Shown: positions 1-12,268 of the stretch, piece by piece | Layout of the letters: each line of letters begins with the position of its first letter | Numbering within the stretch: position 1 is the first letter of the stretch | Origin: Utricularia gibba | Taxonomy: Eukaryota; Streptophyta; Magnoliopsida; Lamiales; Lentibulariaceae | NCBI GenBank assembly: GCA_002189035.1 | Contig: NEEC01000027.1 | Span: forward strand, 620,001 to 684,000 | Reading direction: 5' to 3' | DNA length: 64,000 bases | Translations under genes and position numbers: made by a program | The notes under the pieces: model-generated | The model's input: only the letters and a program-made list of their open reading frames with translations | Databases searched by the model: none | Told to the model about the DNA's origin: nothing

Positions 1-2035
1 CATCGTCGGACGACAAAGCTTCCAACACGGAAGATGACCGGCTCAGAATGAGATTTAAAACGTCATGCTGTGCGCAGCGTCACTCATCACGGTTTGCAAG
101 ATATTGCAAGATATTGAACGCGGCACGAAGCATGCATCAGTTGTGCGTATGAACACACCCGTGGCATTGTAAGGGATCACCTCAAAAATGAAAATTTCAC
201 ACCTTCCAATGAAATCCATATGTTTTACAAACGAGAAATCACATTCGCGTCGAATCGGAAGCCCCGAGTCGAATTATCGCGAACGTCATGGCAACTTTGT
301 GGCACAATTGAAGGCTAATATAAGGAAATAATTCGAGCTCTGATAAATCGTCGGACGACGAAGCTTCCATCACGGATGATGACCGCCTCAGAATGAGCTT
401 CGAAACGGTGTGTCGTGCGCAACGCGGGTAATCACGGTTTTGAAGATATCGACAAGATATTGAACGAGGCACGAGGCATGCATCAGGTGTGCGTAAGAAC
501 ACACCCGTGGCATTGTAAGGGATCGCCTCGAAAACGAAAATTTCACACCTTCCAATGAAATCCATATGTCTTGATGCGAAAATCACATTCACGTCGAATC
601 GGAAGTCCCGAGTCGCATCGTCGCGAACGTCGTGGCCAATTTGGGGCACAATTGAAGGCTAAATACGACAATAATTCGAGCTCTGATACATCGTCGGATG
701 ACAAAGCTTCCAACACGGAAGATGACCGCCTCCGAATGAGCTTCGAAACGGTGTGTCGTGCGCAACGCGGTAATCACGGTTTTGAAGATATCGACAAAAT
801 ACGGAATGGTGCACGAGGTCTACATCAGGTGTGGGTTGGAAACACCCGTGGCATTGTAAGGGATCGCCTCGAAAACGAAAATTTCACACCTTCCCAATGT
901 ATGCATGCGCGAAATCCCATTCCTGTCGAATCGGAAGTCCCGAGTCAAACCATCGCGAACGTCGTGGCCACTTTGTGGCACAATTGAAGGCTAATAGAAG
1001 GCAATAATTCGAGCTCTGATACATTGTCGGACGACAAAGCTTCCAACACGGAAGATGACCGGCTCAGAATGAGCTTTGAAACGGTATCCTGTGCGTAGCG
1101 TGACTCATCACGGTTTGCAAGATATCGACAAGATATTGAACGAGGCACGAGGCATGCATCATGTGTGCGTAGGAACACACCCGTGGCATTGTAAGGGATC
1201 GCGTCGAAAACAAAAATTTCACACCTTCCAATGAAATGCATATGCTTTGCATGCGAGAAATCCCATTCCTGTCGAATCGGAAGTCCCGAGTCACACCATC
1301 GCGAACGTCGTGGCCACTTTGTGGCACAATTGAAGGCTAATAGAAGGCAATAATTAGAGCTCTGATACATCGTCGGATTACGAAGCTTCCAACACGGAAG
1401 ATGCTCGGCTAAGAATGAGCTTTGAAACGTCATGCGTGCGCAGCGTGACTCATCACGGTTTGCAAGATATCGACAAGATATTGAACGAGGCACGAGGCAT
1501 GCATCAGGTGTGCGTAAGAACACACCCGTGCATTGTAAGGGATCGCCTCGAAAACGAAAATTTCACACCTTCCAATGAAATGCATGCGCGAAATCCCATT
1601 CCTGTCGAATCGGAAGTCCCGAGTCAAACCATCGCGAACGTCGTGGCCACTTTGTGGCACAATTGAAGGCTAATAGAAGGCAATAATTCGAGCTCTGATA
1701 CATTGTCGGACGACAAAGCTTCCAACACGGAAGATGACCGGCTCAGAATGAGCTTTGAAACGGTATCCTGTGCGTAGCGTGACTCATCACGGTTTGCAAG
1801 ATATCGACAAGATATTGAACGAGGCACGAGGCATGCATCATGTGTGCGTAGGAACACACCCGTGGCATTGTAAGGGATCGCGTCGAAAACGAAAATTTCA
1901 CACCTTCCAATGAAATGCATATGTTTTGCATGCGAGAAATCACATTCGCATCGAATCGGAAGTCCCGAGTCGCATCGTCGCGAACGTCGTGGCCAATTTG
2001 GGGCACAATTGAAGGCTAAAATACGGCAATAATTC
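1..2035 (+). repeat. HOR unit 1, partial: A-B'-C/B-D-E-F
   Basis: The window opens at base 12 of an A monomer (1-334). B' follows at 335, a C/B hybrid at 678, D at 1011, E at 1357 and F at 1690. The 678 monomer starts like C but has B sequence in the middle, and is short (333 bp). The 1357 E monomer is also 333 bp because it lacks 11 bp at the CATATG site. Confidence 0.9.
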
Positions 2036-3391
2036 GAGCTCTGATACATCGTCGGACGACAAAGCTTCCAACACGGAAGATGACCGGCTCAGAATGAGAT
2101 TTAAAACGTCATGCTGTGCGCAGCGTGACTCATCACGGTTTGCAAGATATTGCAAGATATTGAACGCGGCACGAAGCATGCATCAGTTGTGCGTATGAAC
2201 ACACCCGTGGCATTGTAAGGGATCACCTCAAAAATGAAAATTTCACACCTTCCAATGAAATCCATATGTTTTACAAACGAGAAATCACATTCGCGTCGAA
2301 TCGGAAGCCCCGAGTCGAATTATCGCGAACGTCATGGCAACTTTGTGGCACAATTGAAGGCTAATATAAGGAAATAATTCGAGCTCTGATAAATCGTCGG
2401 ACGACGAAGCTTCCATCACGGATGATGACCGCCTCGGAATGAGCTTCGAAACGGTGTGTCGTGCGCAACGCGGGTAATCACGGTTTTGAAGATATCGACA
2501 AAATACGGAATGGTGCACGAGGTCTACATCAGGTGTGGGTTGGAAAACACCCGTGGCATTGTAAGGGATCGCCTCGAAAACGAAAATTTCACACCTTCCA
2601 ATGAAATGCATATGTATTGCATGCGCGAAATCCCATTCCTGTCGAATCGGAAGTCCCGAGTCAAACCATCGCGAACGTCGTGGCCACTTTGTGGCACAAT
2701 TGAAGGCTAATAGAAGGCAATAATTCGAGCTCTGATACATTGTCGGACGACAAAGCTTCCAACACGGAAGATGACCGGCTCAGAATGAGCTTTGAAACGG
2801 TATCCTGTGCGTAGCGTGACTTATCACGGTTTGCAAGATATCGACAAGATATTGAACGAGGCACGAGGCATGCATCATGTGTGCGTAGGAACACACCCGT
2901 GGCATTGTAAGGGATCGCGTCGAAAACAAAAATTTCACACCTTCCAATGAAATGCATATGCTTTGCATGCGAGAAATCCCATTCCTGTCGAATCGGAAGT
3001 CCCGAGTCACACCATCGCGAACGTCGTGGCCACTTTGTGGCACAATTGAAGGCTAATAGAAGGCAATAATTAGAGCTCTGATACATCGTCGGATTACGAA
3101 GCTTCCAACACGGAAGATGCTCGGCTAAGAATGAGCTTTGAAACGTCATGCCGTGCGCAGCGTGACTCATCACGGTTTGCAAGATATCGACAAGATATTG
3201 AACGAGGCACGAGGCATGCATCAGGTGTGCGTAAGAACACACCCGTGCATTGTAAGGGATCGCCTCGAAAACGAAAATTTCACACCTTCCAATGAAATGC
3301 ATATGTTTTGCATGCGAGAAATCCCATTCCGTCGAATCGGAAGTCCCGAGTCTCGCGACGTCGTGGCCACTTTGTGGCACAATTGAGGCAC

Positions 3392-3540
3392 GGTTTTCGT
3401 TGTGGCACAAATACAGAATGGTTTGCATGAAGATATCGACAAAATTGAAATGCATATGGCATGCGACCCAAATCGGTCTTCAACACGTGGTTGATAAGAC
3501 CGAGCTCTGAGAACAAAGCTGAAGAATTTGAAAACGGTAT
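3392..3540 (+). repeat. Scrambled satellite segment with non-satellite core
   Basis: From about 3392 the normal monomer order breaks. Short pieces belonging to other places in the monomer follow each other: a C-type AAATACAGAATGG, a B-type GAAGATATCGACAAAAT and GAAATGCATATG. About 3455-3530 then matches no other monomer I can see, apart from the GAGCTCTGA box at 3502. Either a local rearrangement with a small insertion, or a consensus error in assembly, would explain it. Confidence 0.75.
3473..3503 (+). other. Unique hairpin-forming inverted repeat
   Basis: The left arm TCGGTCTTCAAC (3473-3484) pairs with the right arm GTTGATAAGACCGA (3490-3503), leaving a 2-nt TA bulge at 3495-3496 and the 5-nt loop ACGTG (3485-3489). 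The arm sequence occurs nowhere else in the window. A CACGTG palindrome sits at 3484-3489. No function can be assigned; it may be a remnant of inserted DNA. Confidence 0.7.
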
Positions 3541-4499
3541 CCTGTGCGTAGCGTGACTTATCACGGTTTGCAAGATATCGACAAGATATTGAACGAGGCA
3601 CGAGGCATGCATCATGTGTGCGTAGGAACACACCCGTGGCATTGTAAGGGATCGCGTCGAAAACAAAAATTTCACACCTTCCAATGAAATGCATATGCTT
3701 TGCATGCGAGAAATCCCATTCCTGTCGAATCGGAAGTCCCGAGTCACACCATCGCGAACGTCGTGGCCACTTTGTGGCACAATTGAAGGCTAATAGAAGG
3801 CAATAATTAGAGCTCTGATACATCGTCGGATTACGAAGCTTCCAACACGGAAGATGCTCGGCTAAGAATGAGCTTTGAAACGTCATGCCGTGCGCAGCGT
3901 GACTCATCACGGTTTGCAAGATATCGACAAGATATTGAACGAGGCACGAGGCATGCATCAGGTGTGCGTAAGAACACACCCGTCGCATTGTAAGGGATCG
4001 CCTCGAAAACGAAAATTTCACACCTTCCAATGAAATGCATATGTATTGCATGCGCGAAATCCCATTCCTGTCGAATCGGAAGTCCCGAGTCAAAGCATCG
4101 CGAACGTCGTGGCCACTTTGTGGCACAATTGAAGGCTAATAGAAGGCAATAATTCGAGCTCTGATACATTGTCGGACGACAAAGCTTCCAACACGGAAGA
4201 TGACCGGCTTAGAATGAGCTTTGAAACGGTATCCTGTGCGTAGCGTGACTTATCACGGTTTGCAAGATATCGACAAGATATTGAACGAGGCACGAGGCAT
4301 GCATCATGTGTGCGTAGGAACACACCCGTGGCATTGTAAGGGATCGCGTCGAAAACGAAAATTTCACACCTTCCAATGAAATGCATATGTTTTGCATGCG
4401 AGAAATCACATTCGCATCGAATCGGAAGTCCCGAGTCGCATCGTCGCGAACGTCGTGGCCAATTTGGGGCACAATTGAAGGCTAAATAGGCAATAATTC

Positions 4500-6123
4500 G
4501 AGCTCTGATACATCGTCGGACGACAAAGCTTCCAACACGGAAGATGACCGGCTCAGAATGAGATTTAAAACGTCATGCTGTGCGCAGCGTGACTCATCAC
4601 GGTTTGCAAGATATTGCAAGATATTGAACGCGGCACGAAGCATGCATCAGTTGTGCGTATGAACACACCCGTGGCATTGTAAGGGATCACCTCAAAAATG
4701 AAAATTTCACACCTTCCAATGAAATCCATATGTTTTACAAACGAGAAATCACATTCGCGTCGAATCGGAAGCCCCGAGTCGAATTATCGCGAACGTCATG
4801 GCAACTTTGTGGCACAATTGAAGGCTAATATAAGGAAATAATTCGAGCTCTGATAAATCGTCGGACGACGAAGCTTCCATCACGGATGATGACCGCCTCG
4901 GAATGAGCTTCGAAACGGTGTGTCGTGCGCAACGCGGTAATCACGGTCGAACAAAATACGGACACGAGGTCACATCAGCTTTGTAAGGGATCGCCTCGAA
5001 AACGAAAATTTCACACCTTCCAATGAAATGCATATGCGCGAAATCCCATTCCTGTCGAATCGGAAGTCCCGAGTCGCATCGCGAACGTCGTGGCCACTTT
5101 GTGGCACAATTGAAGGCTAATAGAAGGCAATAATTCGAGCTCTGATACATTGTCGTTCCAACACGGAAGATGACCGGCTTCCAGAATGAGCTTTGAAACG
5201 GTATCCTGTGCGTAGCGTGACTTATCACGGTTTGCAAGATATCGACAAGATATTGAACGAGGCACGAGGCATGCATCATGTGTGCGTAGGAACACACCCG
5301 TGGCATTGTAAGGGATCGCGGAAAACAAAAATTTCACACCTTCCAATGAAATGCATATGCTTTGCATGCGAGAAATCCCATTCCTGTCGAATCGGAAGTC
5401 CCGAGTCACACCATCGCGAACGTCGTGGCCACTTTGTGGCACAATTGAAGGCTAATAGAAGGCAATAATTAGAGCTCTGATACATCGTCGGATTACGAAG
5501 CTTCCAACACGGAAGATGCTCGGCTAAGAATGAGCTTTGAAACGTCATGCCGTGCGCAGCGTGACTCATCACGGTTTGCAAGATATCGACAAGATATTGA
5601 ACGAGGCACGAGGCATGCATCAGGTGTGCGTAAGAACACACCCGTCGCATTGTAAGGGATCGCCTCGAAAACGAAAATTTCACACCTTCCAATGAAATGC
5701 ATATGTTTGCATGCGGAAATCGTCGAATCGGAAGTCCCGAGTCGCATCGCGAACGTCGTGGCCACTTTGTGGCACAATTGAAGGCTAATAGAAGGCAATA
5801 ATTCGAGCTCTGATACAACGACAAAGCTTGGAAGATGACCGGCTCAGAATGAGCTAAACGGTATCCTGTGCGTAGCGTGACTCATCACGGTTTGCAAGAT
5901 ATCGACAAGATATTGAACGAGGCACGAGGCATGCATCACGTAGAACACACCCGTGGCGTAAGGGATCGCGTCGAAAACGAAAATTTCACACCTTCCAATG
6001 AAATGCATATGTTTTGCATGCGAGAAATCACATTCGCATCGAATCGGAAGTCCCGAGTCGCATCGTCGCGAACGTCGTGGCCAATTTGGGGCACAATTGA
6101 AGGCTAAAATACGGCAATAATTC
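4500..6123 (+). repeat. HOR unit 3: A-B-D-E-F, eroded by deletions
   Basis: Starts: A 4500, B 4845, D 5137, E 5472, F 5805. The order is canonical but the unit is about 105 bp short. B is only 292 bp, with its middle reduced around 4945-4985, D is 335 bp, and F is 319 bp with losses at about 5815-5960. A is intact (345 bp). The E monomer carries the CCCGTCGCATTG variant seen at 3982, 10711 and 61261. Confidence 0.9.
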
Positions 6124-8171
6124 GAGCTCTGATACATCGTCGGACGACAAAGCTTCCAACACGGAAGATGACCGGCTCAGAATGAGATTTAAAACGTCAT
6201 GCTGTGCGCAGCGTGACTCATCACGGTTTGCAAGATATTGCAAGATATTGAACGCGGCACGAAGCATGCATCAGTTGTGCGTATGAACACACCCGTGGCA
6301 TTGTAAGGGATCACCTCAAAAATGAAAATTTCACACCTTCCAATGAAATCCATATGTTTTACAAACGAGAAATCACATTCGCGTCGAATCGGAAGCCCCG
6401 AGTCGAATTATCGCGAACGTCATGGCAACTTTGTGGCACAATTGAAGGCTAATATAAGGAAATAATTCGAGCTCTGATAAATCGTCGGACGACGAAGCTT
6501 CCATCACGGATGATGACCGCCTCGGAATGAGCTTCGAAACGGTGTGTCGTGCGCAACGCGGGTAATCACGGTTTTGAAGATATCGACAAAATACGGAATG
6601 GTGCACGAGGTCTACATCAGGTGTGGTTGGAAAACACCCGTGGCATTGTAAGGGATCGCCTCGAAAACGAAAATTTCACACCTTCCAATGAAATCCATAT
6701 GTCTTGATAGCGAGAAATCACATTCACGTCGAATCGGAAGTCCCGAGTCGCATCGTCGCGAACGTCGTGGCCAATTTGGGGCACAATTGAAGGCTAACAT
6801 ACGACAATAATTCGAGCTCTGATACATCGTCGGATGACAAAGCTTCCAACACGGAAGATGACCGCCTCCGAATGAGCTTCGAAACGGTGTGTCGTGCGAC
6901 GTGGCTCATCACGGTTTTCAAGATATCGGAATGGTGCACGAGGCATGCATCATGTGTGCGTAAGAACACACCCGTGGCATTGTAAGGGATCGCCTCGAAA
7001 ACGAAAATTTCACACCTTCCAATGAAATGCATATGCATGCGAAATCCCATTCCTGTCGAATCGGAAGTCCCGAGTCAAACCATCGAACGTCGTGGCCACT
7101 TTGTGGCACAATTGAAGGCTAATAGAAGGCAATAATTCGAGCTCTGATACATTGTCGGACGACAAAGCTTCCAACACGGAAGATGACCGGCTCAGAATGA
7201 GCTTTGAAACGGTATCCTGTGCGTAGCGTGACTTATCACGGTTTGCAAGATATCGACAAGATATTGAACGAGGCACGAGGCATGCATCATGTGTGCGTAG
7301 GAACACACCCGTGGCATTGTAAGGGATCGCGTCGAAAACAAAAATTTCACACCTTCCAATGAAATGCATATGCTTTGCATGCGAGAAATCCCATTCCTGT
7401 CGAATCGGAAGTCCCGAGTCACACCATCGCGAACGTCGTGGCCACTTTGTGGCACAATTGAAGGCTAATAGAAGGCAATAATTAGAGCTCTGATACATCG
7501 TCGGATTACGAAGCTTCCAACACGGAAGATGCTCGGCTAAGAATGAGCTTTGAAACGTCATGCCGTGCGCAGCGTGACTCATCACGGTTTGCAAGATATC
7601 GACAAGATATTGAACGAGGCACGAGGCATGCATCAGGTGTGCGTAAGAACACACCCGTGCATTGTAAGGGATCGCCTCGAAAACGAAAATTTCACACCTT
7701 CCAATGAAATGCATATGTATTGCATGCGAGAAATCCCATTCCTGTCGAATCGGAAGTCCCGAGTCAATCATCGCGAACGTCGTGGCCACTTTGTGGCACA
7801 ATTGAAGGCTAATAGAAGGCAATAATTCGAGCTCTGATACATTTTCGGACGACAAAGCTTCCAACACGGAAGATGACCGGCGAATGAGCTTTGAAACGGT
7901 ATCCTGTGCGTAGCGTGACTCATCACGGTTTGCAAGATATCGACAAGATATTGAACGAGGCACGAGGCATGCATCATGTGTGCGTAGGAACACACCCGTG
8001 GCATTGTAAGGGATCGCGTCGAAAACGAAAATTTCACACCTTCCAATGAAATGCATATGTTTTGCATGCGAGAAATCACATTCGCATCGAATCGGAAGTC
8101 CCGAGTCGCATCGTCGCGAACGTCGTGGCCAATTTGGGGCACAATTGAAGGCTAAAATACGGCAATAATTC
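6124..8171 (+). repeat. HOR unit 4: A-B'-C-D-E-F (6-mer form)
   Basis: Starts: A 6124, B' 6469, C 6814, D 7139, E 7485, F 7829. This is the 6-mer variant, in which B' and C replace B. C is shortened (325 bp) with losses near 6898-6930 and 7034-7042. The F monomer begins with the rare CATTTTCGG variant, otherwise seen at 63160 and, in altered form, at 38566. Confidence 0.92.
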
Positions 8172-9502
8172 GAGCTCTGATACATCGTCGGACGACAAAG
8201 CTTCCAACACGGAAGATGACCGGCTCAGAATGAGATTTAAAACGTCATGCTGTGCGCAGCGTGACTCATCACGGTTTGCAAGATATTGCAAGATATTGAA
8301 CGCGGCACGAAGCATGCATCAGTTGTGCGTATGAACACACCCGTGGCATTGTAAGGGATCACCTCAAAAATGAAAATTTCACACCTTCCAATGAAATCCA
8401 TATGTTTTACAAACGAGAAATCACATTCGCGTCGAATCGGAAGCCCCGAGTCGAATTATCGCGAACGTCATGGCAACTTTGTGGCACAATTGAAGGCTAA
8501 TATAAAAATAATTCGAGCTCTGATAAATCGTCGGACGACGAAGCTTCCATCACGGATGATGACCGCCTCGGAATGAGCTTCGAAACGGTGTGTCGTGCGC
8601 AACGCGGGTAATCACGGTTTTGAAGATATCGACAAAATACGGAATGGGCACGAGGCTACATCAGGTGTGCGTAAGAAAACACCCGTGGCATTGTAAGGGA
8701 TCGCCTCGAAAACGAAAATTTCACACCTTCCAATGAAATGCATATGTATTGCATGCGCGAAATCCATTCCTGTCGAATCGGAAGTCCCGAGTTCGCGAAC
8801 GTCGGGCCACTTTGTGGCACAATTGAAGGCTAATAGAAGGCAATAATTCGAGCTCTGATACATTGTCGGACGACAAAGCTTCCAACACGGAAGATGACCG
8901 CCTTCGAATGAGCTTCATGAAACGTGGCATGTCGTTTAATCACGAAGATATCGACAAATATAACGGACGATGACATCAGGTGTGGGAACGTAGGTAAGGG
9001 ATCGCCTCGAAAACGAAAATTTCACACCTTCCAATGAAATGCATATGTATTGCATGCGAGAAATCCCATTCCTGTCGAATCGGAAGTCCCGAGTCAGCAT
9101 CGCGAACGTCGTGGCCACTTTGTGGCACAATTGAAGGCTAATAGAAGGCAATAATTCGAGCTCTGATACATTGTCGGACGACAAAGCTTCCAACACGGAA
9201 GATGACCGGCTTAGAATGAGCTTTGAAACGGTATCCTGTGCGTAGCGTGACTCATCACGGTTTGCAAGATATCGACAAGATATTGAACGAGGCACGAGGC
9301 ATGCATCATGTGTGCGTAGGAACACACCCGTGCATTGTAAGGGATCGCCTCGAAAACGAAAATTTCACACCTTCCAATGAAATGCATATGTTTTGCATGC
9401 GAGAAATCACATTCGCATCGAATCGGAAGTCCCGAGTCGCATCGTCGCGAACGTCGTGGCCAATTTGGGGCACAATTGAAGGCTAAAATACGGCAATAAT
9501 TC
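8172..9502 (+). repeat. HOR unit 5: A-B-X-F (4-mer form)
   Basis: Starts: A 8172, B 8515, X 8850, F 9158. The D-E pair of the standard unit is replaced by one 308-bp degenerate monomer X. Its front resembles C/G (GCCTTCGAATGAG), its middle is broken up at about 8915-8995, and its back is E-like. F here carries GATCGCCTCG where most F monomers have GATCGCGTCG. Confidence 0.88.
8850..9157 (+). repeat. Degenerate monomer X
   Basis: The front and the part after 8999 align with ordinary monomers. The roughly 80 bp between keeps only fragments in order (AATCACG, AAGATATCGACAAA, CATCAGGTGTGGG), separated by multiple small losses. This could be a decayed C or E monomer, or a badly resolved consensus of two monomer types. 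Confidence 0.75.
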
Positions 9503-11232
9503 GAGCTCTGATACATCGTCGGACGACAAAGCTTCCAACACGGAAGATGACCGGCTCAGAATGAGATTTAAAACGTCATGCTGTGCGCAGCGTGACTCAT
9601 CACGGTTTGCAAGATATTGCAAGATATTGAACGCGGCACGAAGCATGCATCAGTTGTGCGTATGAACACACCCGTGGCATTGTAAGGGATCACCTCAAAA
9701 ATGAAAATTTCACACCTTCCAATGAAATCCATATGTTTTACAAACGAGAAATCACATTCGCGTCGAATCGGAAGCCCGAGTCGAATTATCGCGAACGTCA
9801 TGGCAACTTTGTGGCACAATTGAAGGCTAATATAAGGAAATAATTCGAGCTCTGATAAATCGTCGGACGACGAAGCTTCCATCACGGATGATGACCGCCT
9901 CGGAATGAGCTTCGAAACGGTGTGTCGTGCGCAACGCGGGTAATCACGGTTTGAAGATATCGACAAAATACGGAATGGTGCACGAGGCTACATCAGGTGT
10001 GGGTTGGAAAACACCCGTGGCATTGTCGAAGGGATCGCCTCGAAAACGAAAATTTCACACCTTCCAATGAAATGCATATGGCGCATGCACGCGAAATCCC
10101 ATTCACTGTGCGCATCGGAAGTCCCGAGTCAAACCATCGCGAACGTCGTGGCCACTTTGTGGCACAATTGAAGGCTAATAGAAGGCAATAATTCGAGCTC
10201 TGATACATTGTCGGACGACAAAGCTTCCAACACGGAAGATGACCGGCTTAGAATGAGCTTTGAAACGGTATCCTGTGCGTAGCGTGACTTATCACGGTTT
10301 GCAAGATATCGACAAGATATTGAACGAGGCACGAGGCATGCATCATGTGTGCGTAGGAACACACCCGTGGCATTGTAAGGGATCGCGTCGAAAACAAAAA
10401 TTTCACACCTTCCAATGAAATGCATATGCTTTGCATGCGAGAAATCCCATTCCTGTCGAATCGGAAGTCCCGAGTCACACCATCGCGAACGTCGTGGCCA
10501 CTTTGTGGCACAATTGAAGGCTAATAGAAGGCAATAATTAGAGCTCTGATACATCGTCGGATTACGAAGCTTCCAACACGGAAGATGCTCGGCTAAGAAT
10601 GAGCTTTGAAACGTCATGCCGTGCGCAGCGTGACTCATCACGGTTTGCAAGATATCGACAAGATATTGAACGAGGCACGAGGCATGCATCAGGTGTGCGT
10701 AAGAACACACCCGTCGCATTGTAAGGGATCGCCTCGAAAACGAAAATTTCACACCTTCCAATGAAATGCATATGTATTGCATGCGAGAAATCCCATTCCT
10801 GTCGAATCGGAAGTCCCGAGTCAAAGCATCGCGAACGTCGTGGCCACTTTGTGGCACAATTGAAGGCTAATAGAAGGCAATAATTCGAGCTCTGATACAT
10901 TGTCGGACGACAAAGCTTCCAACACGGAAGATGACCGGCTTAGAATGAGCTTTGAAACGGTATCCTGTGCGTAGCGTGACTTATCACGGTTTGCAAGATA
11001 TCGACAAGATATTGAACGAGGCACGAGGCATGCATCATGTGTGCGTAGGAACACACCCGTGGCATTGTAAGGGATCGCGTCGAAAACGAAAATTTCACAC
11101 CTTCCAATGAAATGCATATGTTTTGCATGCGAGAAATCACATTCGCATCGAATCGGAAGTCCCGAGTCGCATCGTCGCGAACGTCGTGGCCAATTTGGGG
11201 CACAATTGAAGGCTAAAATACGGCAATAATTC
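9503..11232 (+). repeat. HOR unit 6: canonical A-B-D-E-F
   Basis: Starts: A 9503, B 9847, D 10195, E 10541, F 10887; total 1730 bp. D and F both have GGCTTAGAATGAG, and E has CCCGTCGCATTG. The same combination recurs in unit 31 (60052), so these two probably descend from one ancestral unit. B has a 3-bp insertion (CATTGTCGAAGGG) near 10026 and an altered CATATG region at 10078-10112. Confidence 0.94.
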
Positions 11233-11577
11233 GAGCTCTGATACATCGTCGGACGACAAAGCTTCCAACACGGAAGATGACCGGCTCAGAATGAGATTTA
11301 AAACGTCATGCTGTGCGCAGCGTGACTCATCACGGTTTGCAAGATATTGCAAGATATTGAACGCGGCACGAAGCATGCATCAGTTGTGCGTATGAACACA
11401 CCCGTGGCATTGTAAGGGATCACCTCAAAAATGAAAATTTCACACCTTCCAATGAAATCCATATGTTTTACAAACGAGAAATCACATTCGCGTCGAATCG
11501 GAAGCCCCGAGTCGAATTATCGCGAACGTCATGGCAACTTTGTGGCACAATTGAAGGCTAATATAAGGAAATAATTC
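11233..11577 (+). repeat. Type A monomer (example)
   Basis: A is the most distinctive and most uniform type. Diagnostic features are GAGATTTAAAACG (11293-11305) where others have GAGCTTTGAAACG, a perfect 10-bp tandem duplication GCAAGATATT (11339-11348 and 11349-11358), GTTGTGCGTATGAAC, CACCTCAAAAATG, CCATATGTTTTACAAACG and GTCGAATTATCGC. It ends TAATATAAGGAAATAATTC. Confidence 0.93.
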
Positions 11578-11922
11578 GAGCTCTGATAAATCGTCGGACG
11601 ACGAAGCTTCCATCACGGATGATGACCGCCTCGGAATGAGCTTCGAAACGGTGTGTCGTGCGCAACGCGGTAATCACGGTTTTGAAGATATCGACAAAAT
11701 ACGGAATGGTGCACGAGGTCTACATCAGGTGTGGGTTGGAAAACACCCGTGGCATTGTAAGGGATCGCCTCGAAAACGAAAATTTCACACCTTCCAATGA
11801 AATGCATATGTATTGCATGCGCGAAATCCCATTCCTGTCGAATCGGAAGTCCCGAGTCAAACCATCGCGAACGTCGTGGCCACTTTGTGGCACAATTGAA
11901 GGCTAATAGAAGGCAATAATTC
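11578..11922 (+). repeat. Type B monomer (example)
   Basis: Begins GAGCTCTGATAAATCG and has CTTCCATCACGGATGATG, GCCTCGGAATGAGCTTCG, GGTAATCACGGTTTTGAAG, AATACGGAATGGTG and TCTACATCAGGTGTGGGTTG. The back half is E-like (CATATGTATTGCATGCGCG, GTCAAACCATCGCG). B always follows A in intact units. Confidence 0.93.
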
Positions 11923-12268
11923 GAGCTCTGATACATTGTCGGACGACAAAGCTTCCAACACGGAAGATGACCGGCTTAGAATGAGCTTTGAAACGGTATC
12001 CTGTGCGTAGCGTGACTTATCACGGTTTGCAAGATATCGACAAGATATTGAACGAGGCACGAGGCATGCATCATGTGTGCGTAGGAACACACCCGTGGCA
12101 TTGTAAGGGATCGCGTCGAAAACAAAAATTTCACACCTTCCAATGAAATGCATATGCTTTGCATGCGAGAAATCCCATTCCTGTCGAATCGGAAGTCCCG
12201 AGTCACACCATCGCGAACGTCGTGGCCACTTTGTGGCACAATTGAAGGCTAATAGAAGGCAATAATTA
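11923..12268 (+). repeat. Type D monomer (example)
   Basis: Marked by CATTGTCGGACGAC, CGGTATCCTGTGCGTAGCG, GACTTATCACGG (most types have CTCATC), GTCGAAAACAAAAATTT and CATATGCTTTGCATGCGAG (from 12151). Its last base makes the next junction TAATTAGAGCTC instead of TAATTCGAGCTC, so the D-to-E boundary can be recognised at once. Confidence 0.93.

Larger units (their letters stand above)
2036..4499 (+). repeat. HOR unit 2: A-B-D-E*-D*-E-F with scrambled insert
   Basis: Monomer starts: A 2036, B 2381, D 2727, E* 3073, D* 3502, E 3810, F 4156. The E* monomer is 429 bp and runs into scrambled sequence from about 3392. The following D* (308 bp) has lost its normal front and resumes recognisable D sequence at about 3531. 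Without the disturbed D-E pair this would be the standard 5-mer. Confidence 0.88.

Noticed and set aside
571-987. Plus-strand open frames of 60-138 codons throughout the array
   Set aside because: Each is a fragment of satellite repeated many times with frameshifts between copies. No conserved product can be derived.
3473-3503. Bacterial-type transcription terminator
   Set aside because: There is no T-run after the stem and no gene upstream. The context is eukaryotic satellite.
7010-8185. Minus-strand open frame of 391 codons, and similar ones at 62523-63518 and 19324-20310
   Set aside because: They run through three or four satellite monomers and encode the same repeated peptides in shifting frames. 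A 345-bp monomer keeps frame and a 346-bp monomer shifts it, so long frames appear by chance. No start context, domain or codon signal supports a gene.
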